Assembly: GCA_035498035.1 (NCBI GenBank)
Contig: DATKAN010000005.1
Location: 1 to 59,947, forward strand
Direction: 5' to 3'
DNA length: 59,947 nucleotides
Origin: Nitrospiria bacterium
Lineage (GTDB): Bacteria > Nitrospirota > Nitrospiria > JACQBZ01
Shown here: positions 52,730 through 59,947 of the stretch, in pieces
Layout of the letters: each line of letters opens with the position of its first letter
Numbering within the stretch: position 1 is the stretch's first letter
Made by a program: the position numbers and the translations under genes
The notes under the pieces: model-generated
The model's input: the letters and a program-made list of their open reading frames with translations, nothing else
The model's database searches: none
Told to the model about the DNA's origin: nothing

Positions 52730-54872
52730 CGTAGACCTGCCCCGTCCGAAGACTTCTCACGGCCAGGAAACAGGCGCGCGTGACCGCCTGGATCTGACCG
52801 AAGGACATCACGGGAGCTTCGCCCCGAACCACGCTCTGGACCCACCGGATCATTTCAGCATGGAATCCTTTGTCCTGCCCGCCCGATTTAAAGCTCGTCT
52901 TTTTTCCGTCAGCGTAGAAATCCGAACGCATAAAGTCGTCCATGACGAGAGACTTCCCACCGCCGAAGACCTCAAAGCGTTCCTTGGCCAGCAATGTATT
53001 TCCCCCTGCGGTATATACAACGGTGCCTATCGATCCATCTTCAAACGTGAAGGAAAGAATAGACTGGTCATCCGTTGTTCCAGAGTCGTGACGGCCGATT
53101 CTTCGTGCGTGAACGGAGACAGGGGGGGCACCGCACAAGGATTGCATATAGTCCACAAAATGACAGGCTTCACCCACAATGCGGCCGCCCCCGATATCAG
53201 GATCCTGGGCCCAGTGCTCCGCGGGGAGGAAACCGGCATTCACCCGATACACCATCACCAAGGGATTTTTGCGATCCTTAAAGAATTCCCTGGCCCGATC
53301 CGCGTGGGGAGAGAAGCGTCGGTTAAATCCCACCGCCAGATGCAAACCCATAGAAGCCTTCACTTCATAAATGGAACCGATTCTGTCCAGCTCTTCTTCC
53401 GTAAGGCAGAGGGGCTTTTCGACGAAAACATGCTTTCCTGCTTCGAGCGCCTCGACCACCAACGTCCCATGGAGATCATGACGCGTCCCGATCAGGACCG
53501 CGTTCACCGAAGGATCTTTCAACACTTCGTAGTAATCGGTGGTGCTGTAAGCCGCTTTCGTCTTCTCGGCCAGGGCCTTGGCATGGATTCCGGAGGCCGT
53601 ACAGATCCCGCGTAGCCGGAGCTCTTTCATCTTGAGAAGTTCCGGGAGCAGTCGATCCCTTACGTGGCGGCCCGCGCCGATGATCCCCAAGTTGAGCTTT
53701 TCTAAGGGCAGCGACGGACTTGCTTCAATGACGCGGTTGCTCGTCAACGGCGTATCCGGAGGGTAGGAGATTAAGATTCCAAGATAAGGCTCCTGATTTT
53801 CCATCATCAGTTCATAAGCCCGCCCGGCTTCATCAATCGGATAGCGGTGCGTCACCAGGTCCTTGACACGGAGTCTCCCTTGCTGAAGCAGCGATAAAAA
53901 GGCCTCCATGTTCCGGTTTTCGGTCCACCGAACATAGCCGTAGGGATAGTCGTGACCCTTTTCTTCGTAGCGATCATCGTAGCGCCCCGGTCCGTACGAA
54001 GTTGAGAAGCGCAATTCCAGCTCCTTCCGGTAGTAAGGCTCACGCGGAATAGACATCCCGACCGCCCCCACCACCACCACGCGGCCTTTCTTTCGAGAAA
54101 TCTCTCCGGCGACCTCGATCGGACCGTTCTCCTTCGTGGCGGCCGTGATCAGCACGATATCGACGCCATATCCGCATGAAAAAGCGGCCGCGGCTTCGTC
54201 CAACTCTTCGGGAACCGCCACTGCGTCCGCACCGAATGTCTTGGCCATCTCAAGTTTCTTCCAATCCGGATCCGAAGCCAGCACGAGACAACCCGAAGCT
54301 TTTAACATCTGGACGGTGATCTGACCTAAAAGCCCAAGACCGATCACCGCCACCCGATCACCCAAACATGGCTCAGCTTGGCGGATTCCCTGAAGCGCGA
54401 TCGCACCCAGGGCCACAAAAGAGGCGTCCTCAAAATCAACTCCGGACGGAATTTTAACGCAGAGTTTTTTGGGCACGTAAACGACCTCGGCATGCGAGGC
54501 ATAATTCTGTCCCGCGCAGGCCACGCCCTCGCCCACCGAAAACCCGTTCAGATTTTCCCCCACCCCGAGTACAACACCGGCACAGCTGTACCCGAGCGCG
54601 GCCGGAGAATCGAGCCGATCGAAGGCCATCCGCACCGTTTCGACCAGGCCGTTTTTCCGGACTTGATTCAGCATCTTTCGAACCAATTCCGGCCGCTCGA
54701 CGGCCTTTCCCACCAAGCTTTTTTGCGCCATTTGTACGGTGGATTTCTCCGTTCCGGCGCTGATCAGAGAAAAACGATTGGCCACCAAAACGCCTCCGGG
54801 ACGCAACGCCGGAGCGGGAAGCTGATCGACCTTCAACAGGCCGGTTCTGTAATTTTGAACGATCTGCTTCAT
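52722..54872 (-). CDS. Two-domain oxidoreductase: zinc-type alcohol dehydrogenase plus Gfo/Idh/MocA
   Basis: A 716-residue fusion. Residues 1-~350 are an MDR-type dehydrogenase (SAALGYSCAGVVLGVG, cofactor loop VIGLGLLGQITVQML); the catalytic zinc cysteine is not obvious. Residues ~390-716 are a Gfo/Idh/MocA oxidoreductase (LNLGIIGAGRHVRDRLLPEL, HVFVEKPLCLTEEELDRI, GFNRRFSPHADRA). This two-domain enzyme recurs in exopolysaccharide loci next to heparinase-like genes and is thought to modify a nucleotide sugar. TAGGA precedes the ATG, and a good promoter lies about 60 bases upstream. Confidence 0.88.
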   Translation of the reverse strand: MKQIVQNYRTGLLKVDQLPAPALRPGGVLVANRFSLISAGTEKSTVQMAQKSLVGKAVERPELVRKMLNQVRKNGLVETVRMAFDRLDSPAALGYSCAGVVLGVGENLNGFSVGEGVACAGQNYASHAEVVYVPKKLCVKIPSGVDFEDASFVALGAIALQGIRQAEPCLGDRVAVIGLGLLGQITVQMLKASGCLVLASDPDWKKLEMAKTFGADAVAVPEELDEAAAAFSCGYGVDIVLITAATKENGPIEVAGEISRKKGRVVVVGAVGMSIPREPYYRKELELRFSTSYGPGRYDDRYEEKGHDYPYGYVRWTENRNMEAFLSLLQQGRLRVKDLVTHRYPIDEAGRAYELMMENQEPYLGILISYPPDTPLTSNRVIEASPSLPLEKLNLGIIGAGRHVRDRLLPELLKMKELRLRGICTASGIHAKALAEKTKAAYSTTDYYEVLKDPSVNAVLIGTRHDLHGTLVVEALEAGKHVFVEKPLCLTEEELDRIGSIYEVKASMGLHLAVGFNRRFSPHADRAREFFKDRKNPLVMVYRVNAGFLPAEHWAQDPDIGGGRIVGEACHFVDYMQSLCGAPPVSVHARRIGRHDSGTTDDQSILSFTFEDGSIGTVVYTAGGNTLLAKERFEVFGGGKSLVMDDFMRSDFYADGKKTSFKSGGQDKGFHAEMIRWVQSVVRGEAPVMSFGQIQAVTRACFLAVRSLRTGQVYDV

Positions 54873-54929
54873 AGGGTCCTATCAATCACGATGTGCCCGG
54901 GAAACCGGACTTTCGGCTGCAACACGCCA

Positions 54930-54958
54930 TTTGTAGAAAAGGTTTAACATGTTGTCAA
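54930..54958 (-). promoter_or_regulatory. Predicted sigma-70 promoter for the oxidoreductase-exosortase operon
   Basis: On the minus strand TTGACA (54958-54953) and TACAAA (54935-54930) with a 17-base spacer. The leader to the ATG at 54872 is about 50 bases. The genes from 54872 down to 46834 overlap or nearly touch and could all be read from here. Confidence 0.55.
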
Positions 54959-54997
54959 TCACGGCTTAATCAAGGTCATGTAAAATCTCTGTTAACT

Positions 54998-55013
54998 CTT
55001 TTAAATTTAAAAG
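54998..55013. repeat. 16-bp perfect A/T-rich palindrome after the methyltransferase stop
   Basis: CTTTTAAATTTAAAAG lies 1 base beyond the stop codon of the methyltransferase gene on the minus strand. Without a GC-rich stem or T-run it is not a typical intrinsic terminator. Confidence 0.55.
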
Positions 55014-55014
55014 G

Positions 55015-55731
55015 TTATTTTTCAACCACCAGAAGATACAGCGTGGCCAGCCGTCTACCCCGGAAATTTCCAAATAATTTCGAACTGTACCTCTGTATCG
55101 GCAGTGCGAAATACTGCTCGTGCACCAGGGTGTAACCAAGACGCCCCATCGTCGATCGGAGAGAGGCGGGACGAAATTGGTGCCTCTGATATTTCAGGTA
55201 CGAATTTCGGGACGTGAGGACGAACCGAAGGACTCGTTCCCCCATCCGGTAGAGAGCATCCTTGTTTGGAACGGAAAGGATCAACCGGCCGCCTTTTCGT
55301 AAAATTCCATGAAACTGCATCAATGCTCGCTCATAATCATCAAGATATTCAAGGAGGCTCGAGCAGAGAATCAGTCCGGCCGTATCGCGATATTTCTCCA
55401 AAAGATCCTGGGGAAGGGGAAGAGACGCCTGAATATAAGATGGGACCGGCCCGTTCCCCTCACACTGGCGCCGGGCCAGGGCTAGCATGTTCTCGCTTTG
55501 ATCAATGCCGATCGTTTGATACCCGAGAGCGACCACCGGACGACTCAGCGATCCGTCTCCACATCCCATGTCGAAACAAAGCCCTCCATCCTTGAGACGG
55601 GAAAGGTTTTCTTCTATCATGCAATGCCAGATACGTCGACGTTCTTCAAACGCATCTTCCTTGCGATAATTCGCGGCAAAATGGTCGGCTACACGATCGA
55701 AATAATCCCGCACCGAGTCACGGGTGTTCAT
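55015..55731 (-). CDS. Class I SAM-dependent methyltransferase
   Basis: A 238-residue enzyme with motif I CFDMGCGDGSLSRPV, the acidic strand-2 end GIDQSENML, ILCSSLLEYLDDY and LRKGGRLILSVPNKDALY. Context suggests methylation of a sugar or lipid-linked intermediate of the polysaccharide. It overlaps the upstream glycosyltransferase gene by 4 bases (ATGA). Confidence 0.88.
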   Translation of the reverse strand: MNTRDSVRDYFDRVADHFAANYRKEDAFEERRRIWHCMIEENLSRLKDGGLCFDMGCGDGSLSRPVVALGYQTIGIDQSENMLALARRQCEGNGPVPSYIQASLPLPQDLLEKYRDTAGLILCSSLLEYLDDYERALMQFHGILRKGGRLILSVPNKDALYRMGERVLRFVLTSRNSYLKYQRHQFRPASLRSTMGRLGYTLVHEQYFALPIQRYSSKLFGNFRGRRLATLYLLVVEK

Positions 55732-56861
55732 CGTTCATCCGCCAGCGTCTTCCAGACGACATCCGCCATCCGTTTTTTGAACTGTTCGTCGGTGTAGTGG
55801 GCTTCATATCGGATGCGGCCTCGAACGCCCATCGCCTGCATTTCTTCAGGATGATCCAGACACCAGAGAATTTTTGATGCCAGGTCCGCCGGATCATCGA
55901 CCTCCACTTGAAGACCGTTCTCTCGTTGGATCACAGTTTCTCCGATACATCCCTGGTTGGTGAACAACACCGGCAATCCCGCTGCCATCGCTTCGAGCAA
56001 TACCAGCGGCTGGCCCTCGGGCTGAATTCCCGGAAAGAGAAACAAATCGGCCGACTGATAGAGCCGCTCTTTTCGATCACCGGCCACCGGGCCCGTATAC
56101 TTGACATACCCCTCCAACGCTTCCCGTTGAATCAGGGATTCGGCCGCCATCCGGTCCTCCTCGCGCAGCCAGTCCCCGGCCAGAATAAATTCGACGTCCC
56201 GTCTTTTTTGAATTACCAGTGGAATGGCGGCGAGCACAACCAGTGCCCCTTTCTGGCGGCTGAGGGTGCTCAGATGCAGCAGCCGATACCGTTGGCGCGC
56301 CGGATCCCGCTTGCCGCGTGGATGATCATTCCCGCCTTCAATACCATTGGGCACCACGGAGATTCGGTCCGCGGGAACCAACCCCTTAAAGACGCCACGC
56401 AGCGACTCCCCCAAGACGATCGCTCGAGTGACCGTTCGAAGGGTCCATCGGACGTAGGCTTTTAATGGATTCCCCAGGCGCTCATACCATTGCCTGAAGT
56501 GGCTGCCGTGAAGGTGGATAAGAATCCGGCAGCGCAGCAGAGCGGCAGGCCAGAGAAAGAAACTGTCACGCAGAAATCCCACAGTGGACTGGGAAAGCGG
56601 TAGGTAGACCAGCTTCGGCCGCTCCCAGAGGAGCAATACCATGAAATTGCTCCACTGGCGGCAGAACAGCACGACGTCGTGGAGATCCGGTTGATCGACG
56701 TGGCGGATTCCGCGTCGGTCCGAGATATCCAAATGCGTCAGGGCATACTGCTCGCGCAATGCGGAACCCAATAACACCTGCATCGCAACCGCCACGCCGT
56801 GGTAAGGCGGAGGCGTGGGTCCGATGATCAAGACGTTGGGGCGATTTCGCTCCTCAATCAT
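55728..56861 (-). CDS. Glycosyltransferase family 4 protein
   Basis: A 377-residue GT-B enzyme: N-terminal IIGPTPPPYHGVAVAMQVLL, donor-domain start YRLLHLSTLSRQKGALVVL, and the acceptor-loop/ExxxxxxxE region PEGQPLVLLEAMAAGLPVL. It adds a sugar to the growing repeat unit on the cytoplasmic face. Its start overlaps the upstream glycosyltransferase stop by 8 bases. Confidence 0.9.
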   Translation of the reverse strand: MIEERNRPNVLIIGPTPPPYHGVAVAMQVLLGSALREQYALTHLDISDRRGIRHVDQPDLHDVVLFCRQWSNFMVLLLWERPKLVYLPLSQSTVGFLRDSFFLWPAALLRCRILIHLHGSHFRQWYERLGNPLKAYVRWTLRTVTRAIVLGESLRGVFKGLVPADRISVVPNGIEGGNDHPRGKRDPARQRYRLLHLSTLSRQKGALVVLAAIPLVIQKRRDVEFILAGDWLREEDRMAAESLIQREALEGYVKYTGPVAGDRKERLYQSADLFLFPGIQPEGQPLVLLEAMAAGLPVLFTNQGCIGETVIQRENGLQVEVDDPADLASKILWCLDHPEEMQAMGVRGRIRYEAHYTDEQFKKRMADVVWKTLADER

Positions 56862-58038
56862 GACGGACCGGCGGGCTGTTCTCGGTCCCCTCGCGCAGGG
56901 GCCTGCCTACGCCATTGAGGACGGATGTCAGGAACTGAACGATCGCGATCGCTGACGTCCTGGGGTCGTAACGCCTGACCTTTGTGTAAGCCGCGTTGCC
57001 CATGGCGAGCCGTTCTTCCAAGCTCAGGGTCAGCACCTTGATGATCACGGCGGCCGATGCGTCCGCCTCTCTGGGGTCGATACAAAACCCCGTCACGCCG
57101 TCCTCTACCAATTCGTGGGTCGCCGCGGCGTGGATCGAGGATACCACCGGCAATCCAGCGGCCATCGCTTCACCGAGCACAGCCCCAAAGGGGTCAAAGA
57201 GAGTGTGGAAGATAAAGACATCTCCGAGGGCAAACCACTTGGGCAACTCCTCAGGGGACACGAAACCATGGAAATGCACGTGATCCCAGCCCAGGTCGCG
57301 CGCAAGCCTTTCGTAGTACGGGCGGTCCGGGCCCTCCCCGAAGATCAGCAACGAGGGTTTGTGGCCCGCCTCGAGGAGGCGCCGATAGATTTCAAACAGC
57401 TCCCGGTATCCCTTACGGGGGATGATCTGGCCCACGGATATGAGGATCGGGTTGCGGTACCGTCTTCGAAGCATCTCGAATTCCTGCGTGCTTCGGAACG
57501 CGCTCGCCACGGCGTGAAAATGGTCTACATCGACGGGCATCACGGTGGTGAGAATGCGGTCCTCGGAGACGCCATACTGCCGGAAGGCTTCCCTCGCCGC
57601 GCCGGATGAGGCGATCGCCCCGTCGGACCATGCCCCAAACCCTCGACGGATCAATCGCCTTAGACGCGACGATTCCGCCTCACCCTGCAACGTGAGTTCC
57701 CCCCAGCCGATGAATACCTTGCGAAATAATTTGCAATAGAGCAGCGCCGCGATGTTCGCGGGGGCAAACCCTCCGCTGACGACCACATCGGGATCGAGGG
57801 TCCGCAGCGTTCTGATCACGCGGTAGTTGACGTGGATCGATACGGAACGACCGGGGGGTCTGAAATGCAGGCCGGGCAAGACGCGAGAGGCAAATCCGGA
57901 TGGCGCCAAGTCCCAATGTCGATCCTCCGACCGCTCCGCCATCAGCAACGCGACGAAGCGGTCCACCCGCGTGTCGAGCTCGGCAAACAGCGGCGAGAGG
58001 TAGGGGGTCATGATGGTGGTCAACACGACGAGCTTCAT
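56854..58038 (-). CDS. Glycosyltransferase family 4 protein
   Basis: A 394-residue GT-B enzyme starting MKLVVLTTIMTPYLSPLFAEL at 58038, overlapping the upstream stop by 4 bases. The donor-binding half has ILISVGQIIPRKGYRELFEIY and the conserved ExxxxxxxE-like FGAVLGEAMAAGLPVVSS. It is more divergent in the N-terminal half than the flanking enzymes, so the acceptor probably differs. Confidence 0.9.
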   Translation of the reverse strand: MKLVVLTTIMTPYLSPLFAELDTRVDRFVALLMAERSEDRHWDLAPSGFASRVLPGLHFRPPGRSVSIHVNYRVIRTLRTLDPDVVVSGGFAPANIAALLYCKLFRKVFIGWGELTLQGEAESSRLRRLIRRGFGAWSDGAIASSGAAREAFRQYGVSEDRILTTVMPVDVDHFHAVASAFRSTQEFEMLRRRYRNPILISVGQIIPRKGYRELFEIYRRLLEAGHKPSLLIFGEGPDRPYYERLARDLGWDHVHFHGFVSPEELPKWFALGDVFIFHTLFDPFGAVLGEAMAAGLPVVSSIHAAATHELVEDGVTGFCIDPREADASAAVIIKVLTLSLEERLAMGNAAYTKVRRYDPRTSAIAIVQFLTSVLNGVGRPLREGTENSPPVRHD

Positions 58039-59267
58039 CGGACTGACCCGACGCGCCGGGCCGGCTCTTCCGCGACCGCTGCGGTTCCCCGGTACAACGC
58101 CACGAAGCGGTCGGCCGCCGACGCCCACGTGTAGGACGTCAAGGCAACTCGCCGGGCACGTTCCCCGAGCCTCTTGCCCCGGCGCGCGTCCTCCAGCACC
58201 CACTGAATCGCGCCGGCCACCGCATCGGGTTTCGGGTCGACGAGGACGCCCGTCTTCTGATGCTCGATCACCTCCGGAATCCCTCCCGCATTGGCCGCCA
58301 CGACCGGCTTCCGGTACAACATGGCTTCGACGATCGCGATGCCAAACGCTTCGTTCAACGCAAGATGTCCGTACACATCGGCAACGGCCAGAGCCAGCCC
58401 CGGGGAATCCAGATAGCCGGTGAAGATGACTTCGTCGCACGCACCTACCTCCGCCACGTAGCGCTCGACCCGCTCACGAAGCCGACCGTCCCCGACGATG
58501 ATCAACCGAATGCAGGGGTACTGCTTTCGGAGAATCACCAAGGCGGAAATGAGACGTTTGTGTCCCTCGACCTTCCAATCGTGGTGAAAGATTCCGATCG
58601 ATACGATAATCGGAAACTTCCCGATCAACTGATGCTGTTCGCGAAACGATTGAACCTCTTTCAGATGCGGTTCGCTGATTTCCACCCCGGGCGGTATGAT
58701 CTCGATCGTCGTGCGAGGTTTTACCCGCTCAATCACCATCAGATCATCGGCCATCGCCTTCGAAACAGCGGTCACCGTATCGCACTGCCGTATGATCACA
58801 GCATGCAGTGCCCGACGTATCGCCAAGCGGACCCGCATCACCAAGCGAGGGACAGAGGACAATCGTGACAATTCCTTTTCTGGCGAATCGAGCTTTGTAT
58901 GCATAGTGTATATCAAAACAGACCGATGGCCTCTCAACCATTTGTAAAAAGCCGAAGCCGCGCCCATCCAGATATGGCCGTGACAGTGAATGACGTCGGG
59001 GCGAATCCTCCAGAGGGCCTTTAGCGTGTTCCACGCCAGACCGATTCCCTCGCCGCTGACGTCCACGCCTCTTTCGGCTGCGCGAGGATCGGCCGCGACA
59101 ACCGTGACCCGCAAACCCTCCTGTTTCTGTAGTCGGCTCGTCAGAGTGAAGACATACTTGGACACGCCGCCCCCTGAAGACAGCCAGTTGTAGGTCACCA
59201 TCGCGACCGTTGTTCCGACCGGCGAAACCGTCTTGTCGATTGCACGCTGCGATTGTATTTCTTTCAT
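58035..59267 (-). CDS. Glycosyltransferase family 4 protein
   Basis: A 410-residue GT-B enzyme with MVTYNWLSSGGGVSKYVFTL at the N terminus (the glycine-rich acceptor loop), IPPGVEISEP, FPIIVSIGIFHHDWKVEGHK and the ExxxxxxxE region NEAFGIAIVEAMLYRKPVV. It overlaps the flippase stop upstream by 4 bases. It probably adds one of the sugars of the exopolysaccharide repeat. Confidence 0.9.
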   Translation of the reverse strand: MKEIQSQRAIDKTVSPVGTTVAMVTYNWLSSGGGVSKYVFTLTSRLQKQEGLRVTVVAADPRAAERGVDVSGEGIGLAWNTLKALWRIRPDVIHCHGHIWMGAASAFYKWLRGHRSVLIYTMHTKLDSPEKELSRLSSVPRLVMRVRLAIRRALHAVIIRQCDTVTAVSKAMADDLMVIERVKPRTTIEIIPPGVEISEPHLKEVQSFREQHQLIGKFPIIVSIGIFHHDWKVEGHKRLISALVILRKQYPCIRLIIVGDGRLRERVERYVAEVGACDEVIFTGYLDSPGLALAVADVYGHLALNEAFGIAIVEAMLYRKPVVAANAGGIPEVIEHQKTGVLVDPKPDAVAGAIQWVLEDARRGKRLGERARRVALTSYTWASAADRFVALYRGTAAVAEEPARRVGSVR

Positions 59268-59947
59268 CCCGCTACCCCGACCATCCGTTGAATCCGCTGT
59301 CTCACCCCGCGAAGGACCACAATATCTTCCTCACCCAGGCCCAGAGCGACCAGAAAGGCGAAGTAGGACGCGGCAACCGCGCACACCAACAGGAAAGGGT
59401 TTTGAACCGGCAACCCCTCCTTAAGCAACACGACGACCACGGACGTTCCGATTCCTGCAGCGACGGGCTTCCAGACGATACATTCATAGGGCTGAACGCC
59501 GAGCAGGAGGAATCCTTGGACGATCCTGACGATGTTGATCAGCACAAGGCTGGCGCTCGCCGCGATGGCGGCGCCAACGATTCCATACCGGGGAATGAGA
59601 ACCAGGTTCAACGCGATTTGAAGAATCCCGGCAAACAACGTGTTCCACATCACCAAGCGGGTGTGACCGGCCAGCAGGAGGATGTTATTGGCGGAACCCG
59701 TTCCGGCGTTCACGATTTGCCCGATCGCCAGAATCACCAGGCACAGGGCGCCGCCTTCGAAGTTCTCACCGAATAGAGCAAGAAGTTCTTTCGGTAAAAG
59801 CGCGACCACGAGAAAAATCGGAAATGAAAGGGTCAAGGCCCACCGCAAAAGAATCTTGTACAGTTTCTCGAGTTGCGACCGATCGTTTCGGGCGATGCTT
59901 TCCGACAACAAAGGATTCGCAATCGACTCGAAGGATTGCAGAACCAG
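59264..59947 (-). CDS. Polysaccharide flippase (Wzx/MATE-like), C-terminal part, partial at right edge
   Basis: The frame is open to the window edge. About 227 residues with six hydrophobic helices (LTLSFPIFLVVALLPKELLA, LFAGILQIALNLVLIPRYGI, GAAIAASASLVLINIVRIVQ) match the C-terminal half of polysaccharide-biosynthesis flippases, including the LIPxxGIxGAAIA motif. The protein would move lipid-linked repeat units across the inner membrane. The TTG at 59911 is an internal codon, not the start. Confidence 0.85.
   Translation of the reverse strand: MVLQSFESIANPLLSESIARNDRSQLEKLYKILLRWALTLSFPIFLVVALLPKELLALFGENFEGGALCLVILAIGQIVNAGTGSANNILLLAGHTRLVMWNTLFAGILQIALNLVLIPRYGIVGAAIAASASLVLINIVRIVQGFLLLGVQPYECIVWKPVAAGIGTSVVVVLLKEGLPVQNPFLLVCAVAASYFAFLVALGLGEEDIVVLRGVRQRIQRMVGVAG

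Overview
The window is a stretch of chromosome from a Gram-negative bacterium with fairly high GC. The outer-membrane secretion porin, TonB/ExbB/ExbD, TolC-family channel and polysaccharide export genes all require two membranes. The mix of an exosortase/PEP-CTERM-type exopolysaccharide locus, two-partner secretion and a polyunsaturated-fatty-acid-synthase-like polyketide synthase fits Nitrospirota or a related deep-branching phylum, but no marker gene is present and this assignment is a weak inference. I saw no rRNA, tRNA, CRISPR array, transposase or integrase.

Region A (1-22.4 kb, all plus strand) looks like a specialised lipid/polyketide cluster. It holds the C-terminal part of a synthase ending in a ketoreductase, a KS-AT-DH-phosphopantetheinyl transferase megasynthase, a free acyl carrier protein, a type I phosphodiesterase-like enzyme and an alpha/beta hydrolase. 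A beta-propeller-like protein, two paralogous NAD-dependent SDRs (one fused to a methyltransferase), a sulfotransferase, two secreted PHB-depolymerase-like esterases, large and small secreted unknowns, a Gly/Gln/Arg-rich repeat protein and an APS kinase follow. The sulfotransferase plus APS kinase suggest that PAPS-dependent sulfation is part of the pathway. The first genes overlap or nearly touch, so they are probably cotranscribed. The product is unknown.

Region B (22.4-30.6 kb) carries a TolC-family outer-membrane protein followed by a signalling block: a PilZ protein and a LuxR-type regulator expressed divergently, a small lipoprotein behind a promoter with a 21-bp inverted repeat, a GspG-like pseudopilin and a membrane GGDEF-EAL protein. 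Convergent to these is a DUF4864-like protein with its own good sigma-70 promoter.

Region C (30.6-38.5 kb, minus strand) combines two-partner secretion (FhaC/ShlB transporter plus a 1183-residue filamentous-haemagglutinin-type exoprotein, preceded by a lipoprotein gene) with ExbB, ExbD and TonB directly downstream.

Region D (38.5-59.9 kb, minus strand) is an exopolysaccharide locus of the exosortase type. It encodes an ExeA-like ATPase with TPRs, a BY-kinase-like ATPase, a Wzz/GNVR chain-length protein, an outer-membrane beta-barrel, a Wza-like export protein, a PrsT-like TPR lipoprotein, a MraY/WecA-like phosphosugar transferase, an exosortase-EpsI fusion, a WecG/TagA glycosyltransferase, a heparinase II/III-like lyase and a two-domain oxidoreductase. 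Upstream is a separate block of a methyltransferase, three glycosyltransferases and the C-terminal part of a flippase running off the right edge. Many of these genes overlap by 4-8 bp. No obvious PEP-CTERM substrate is encoded in the window.
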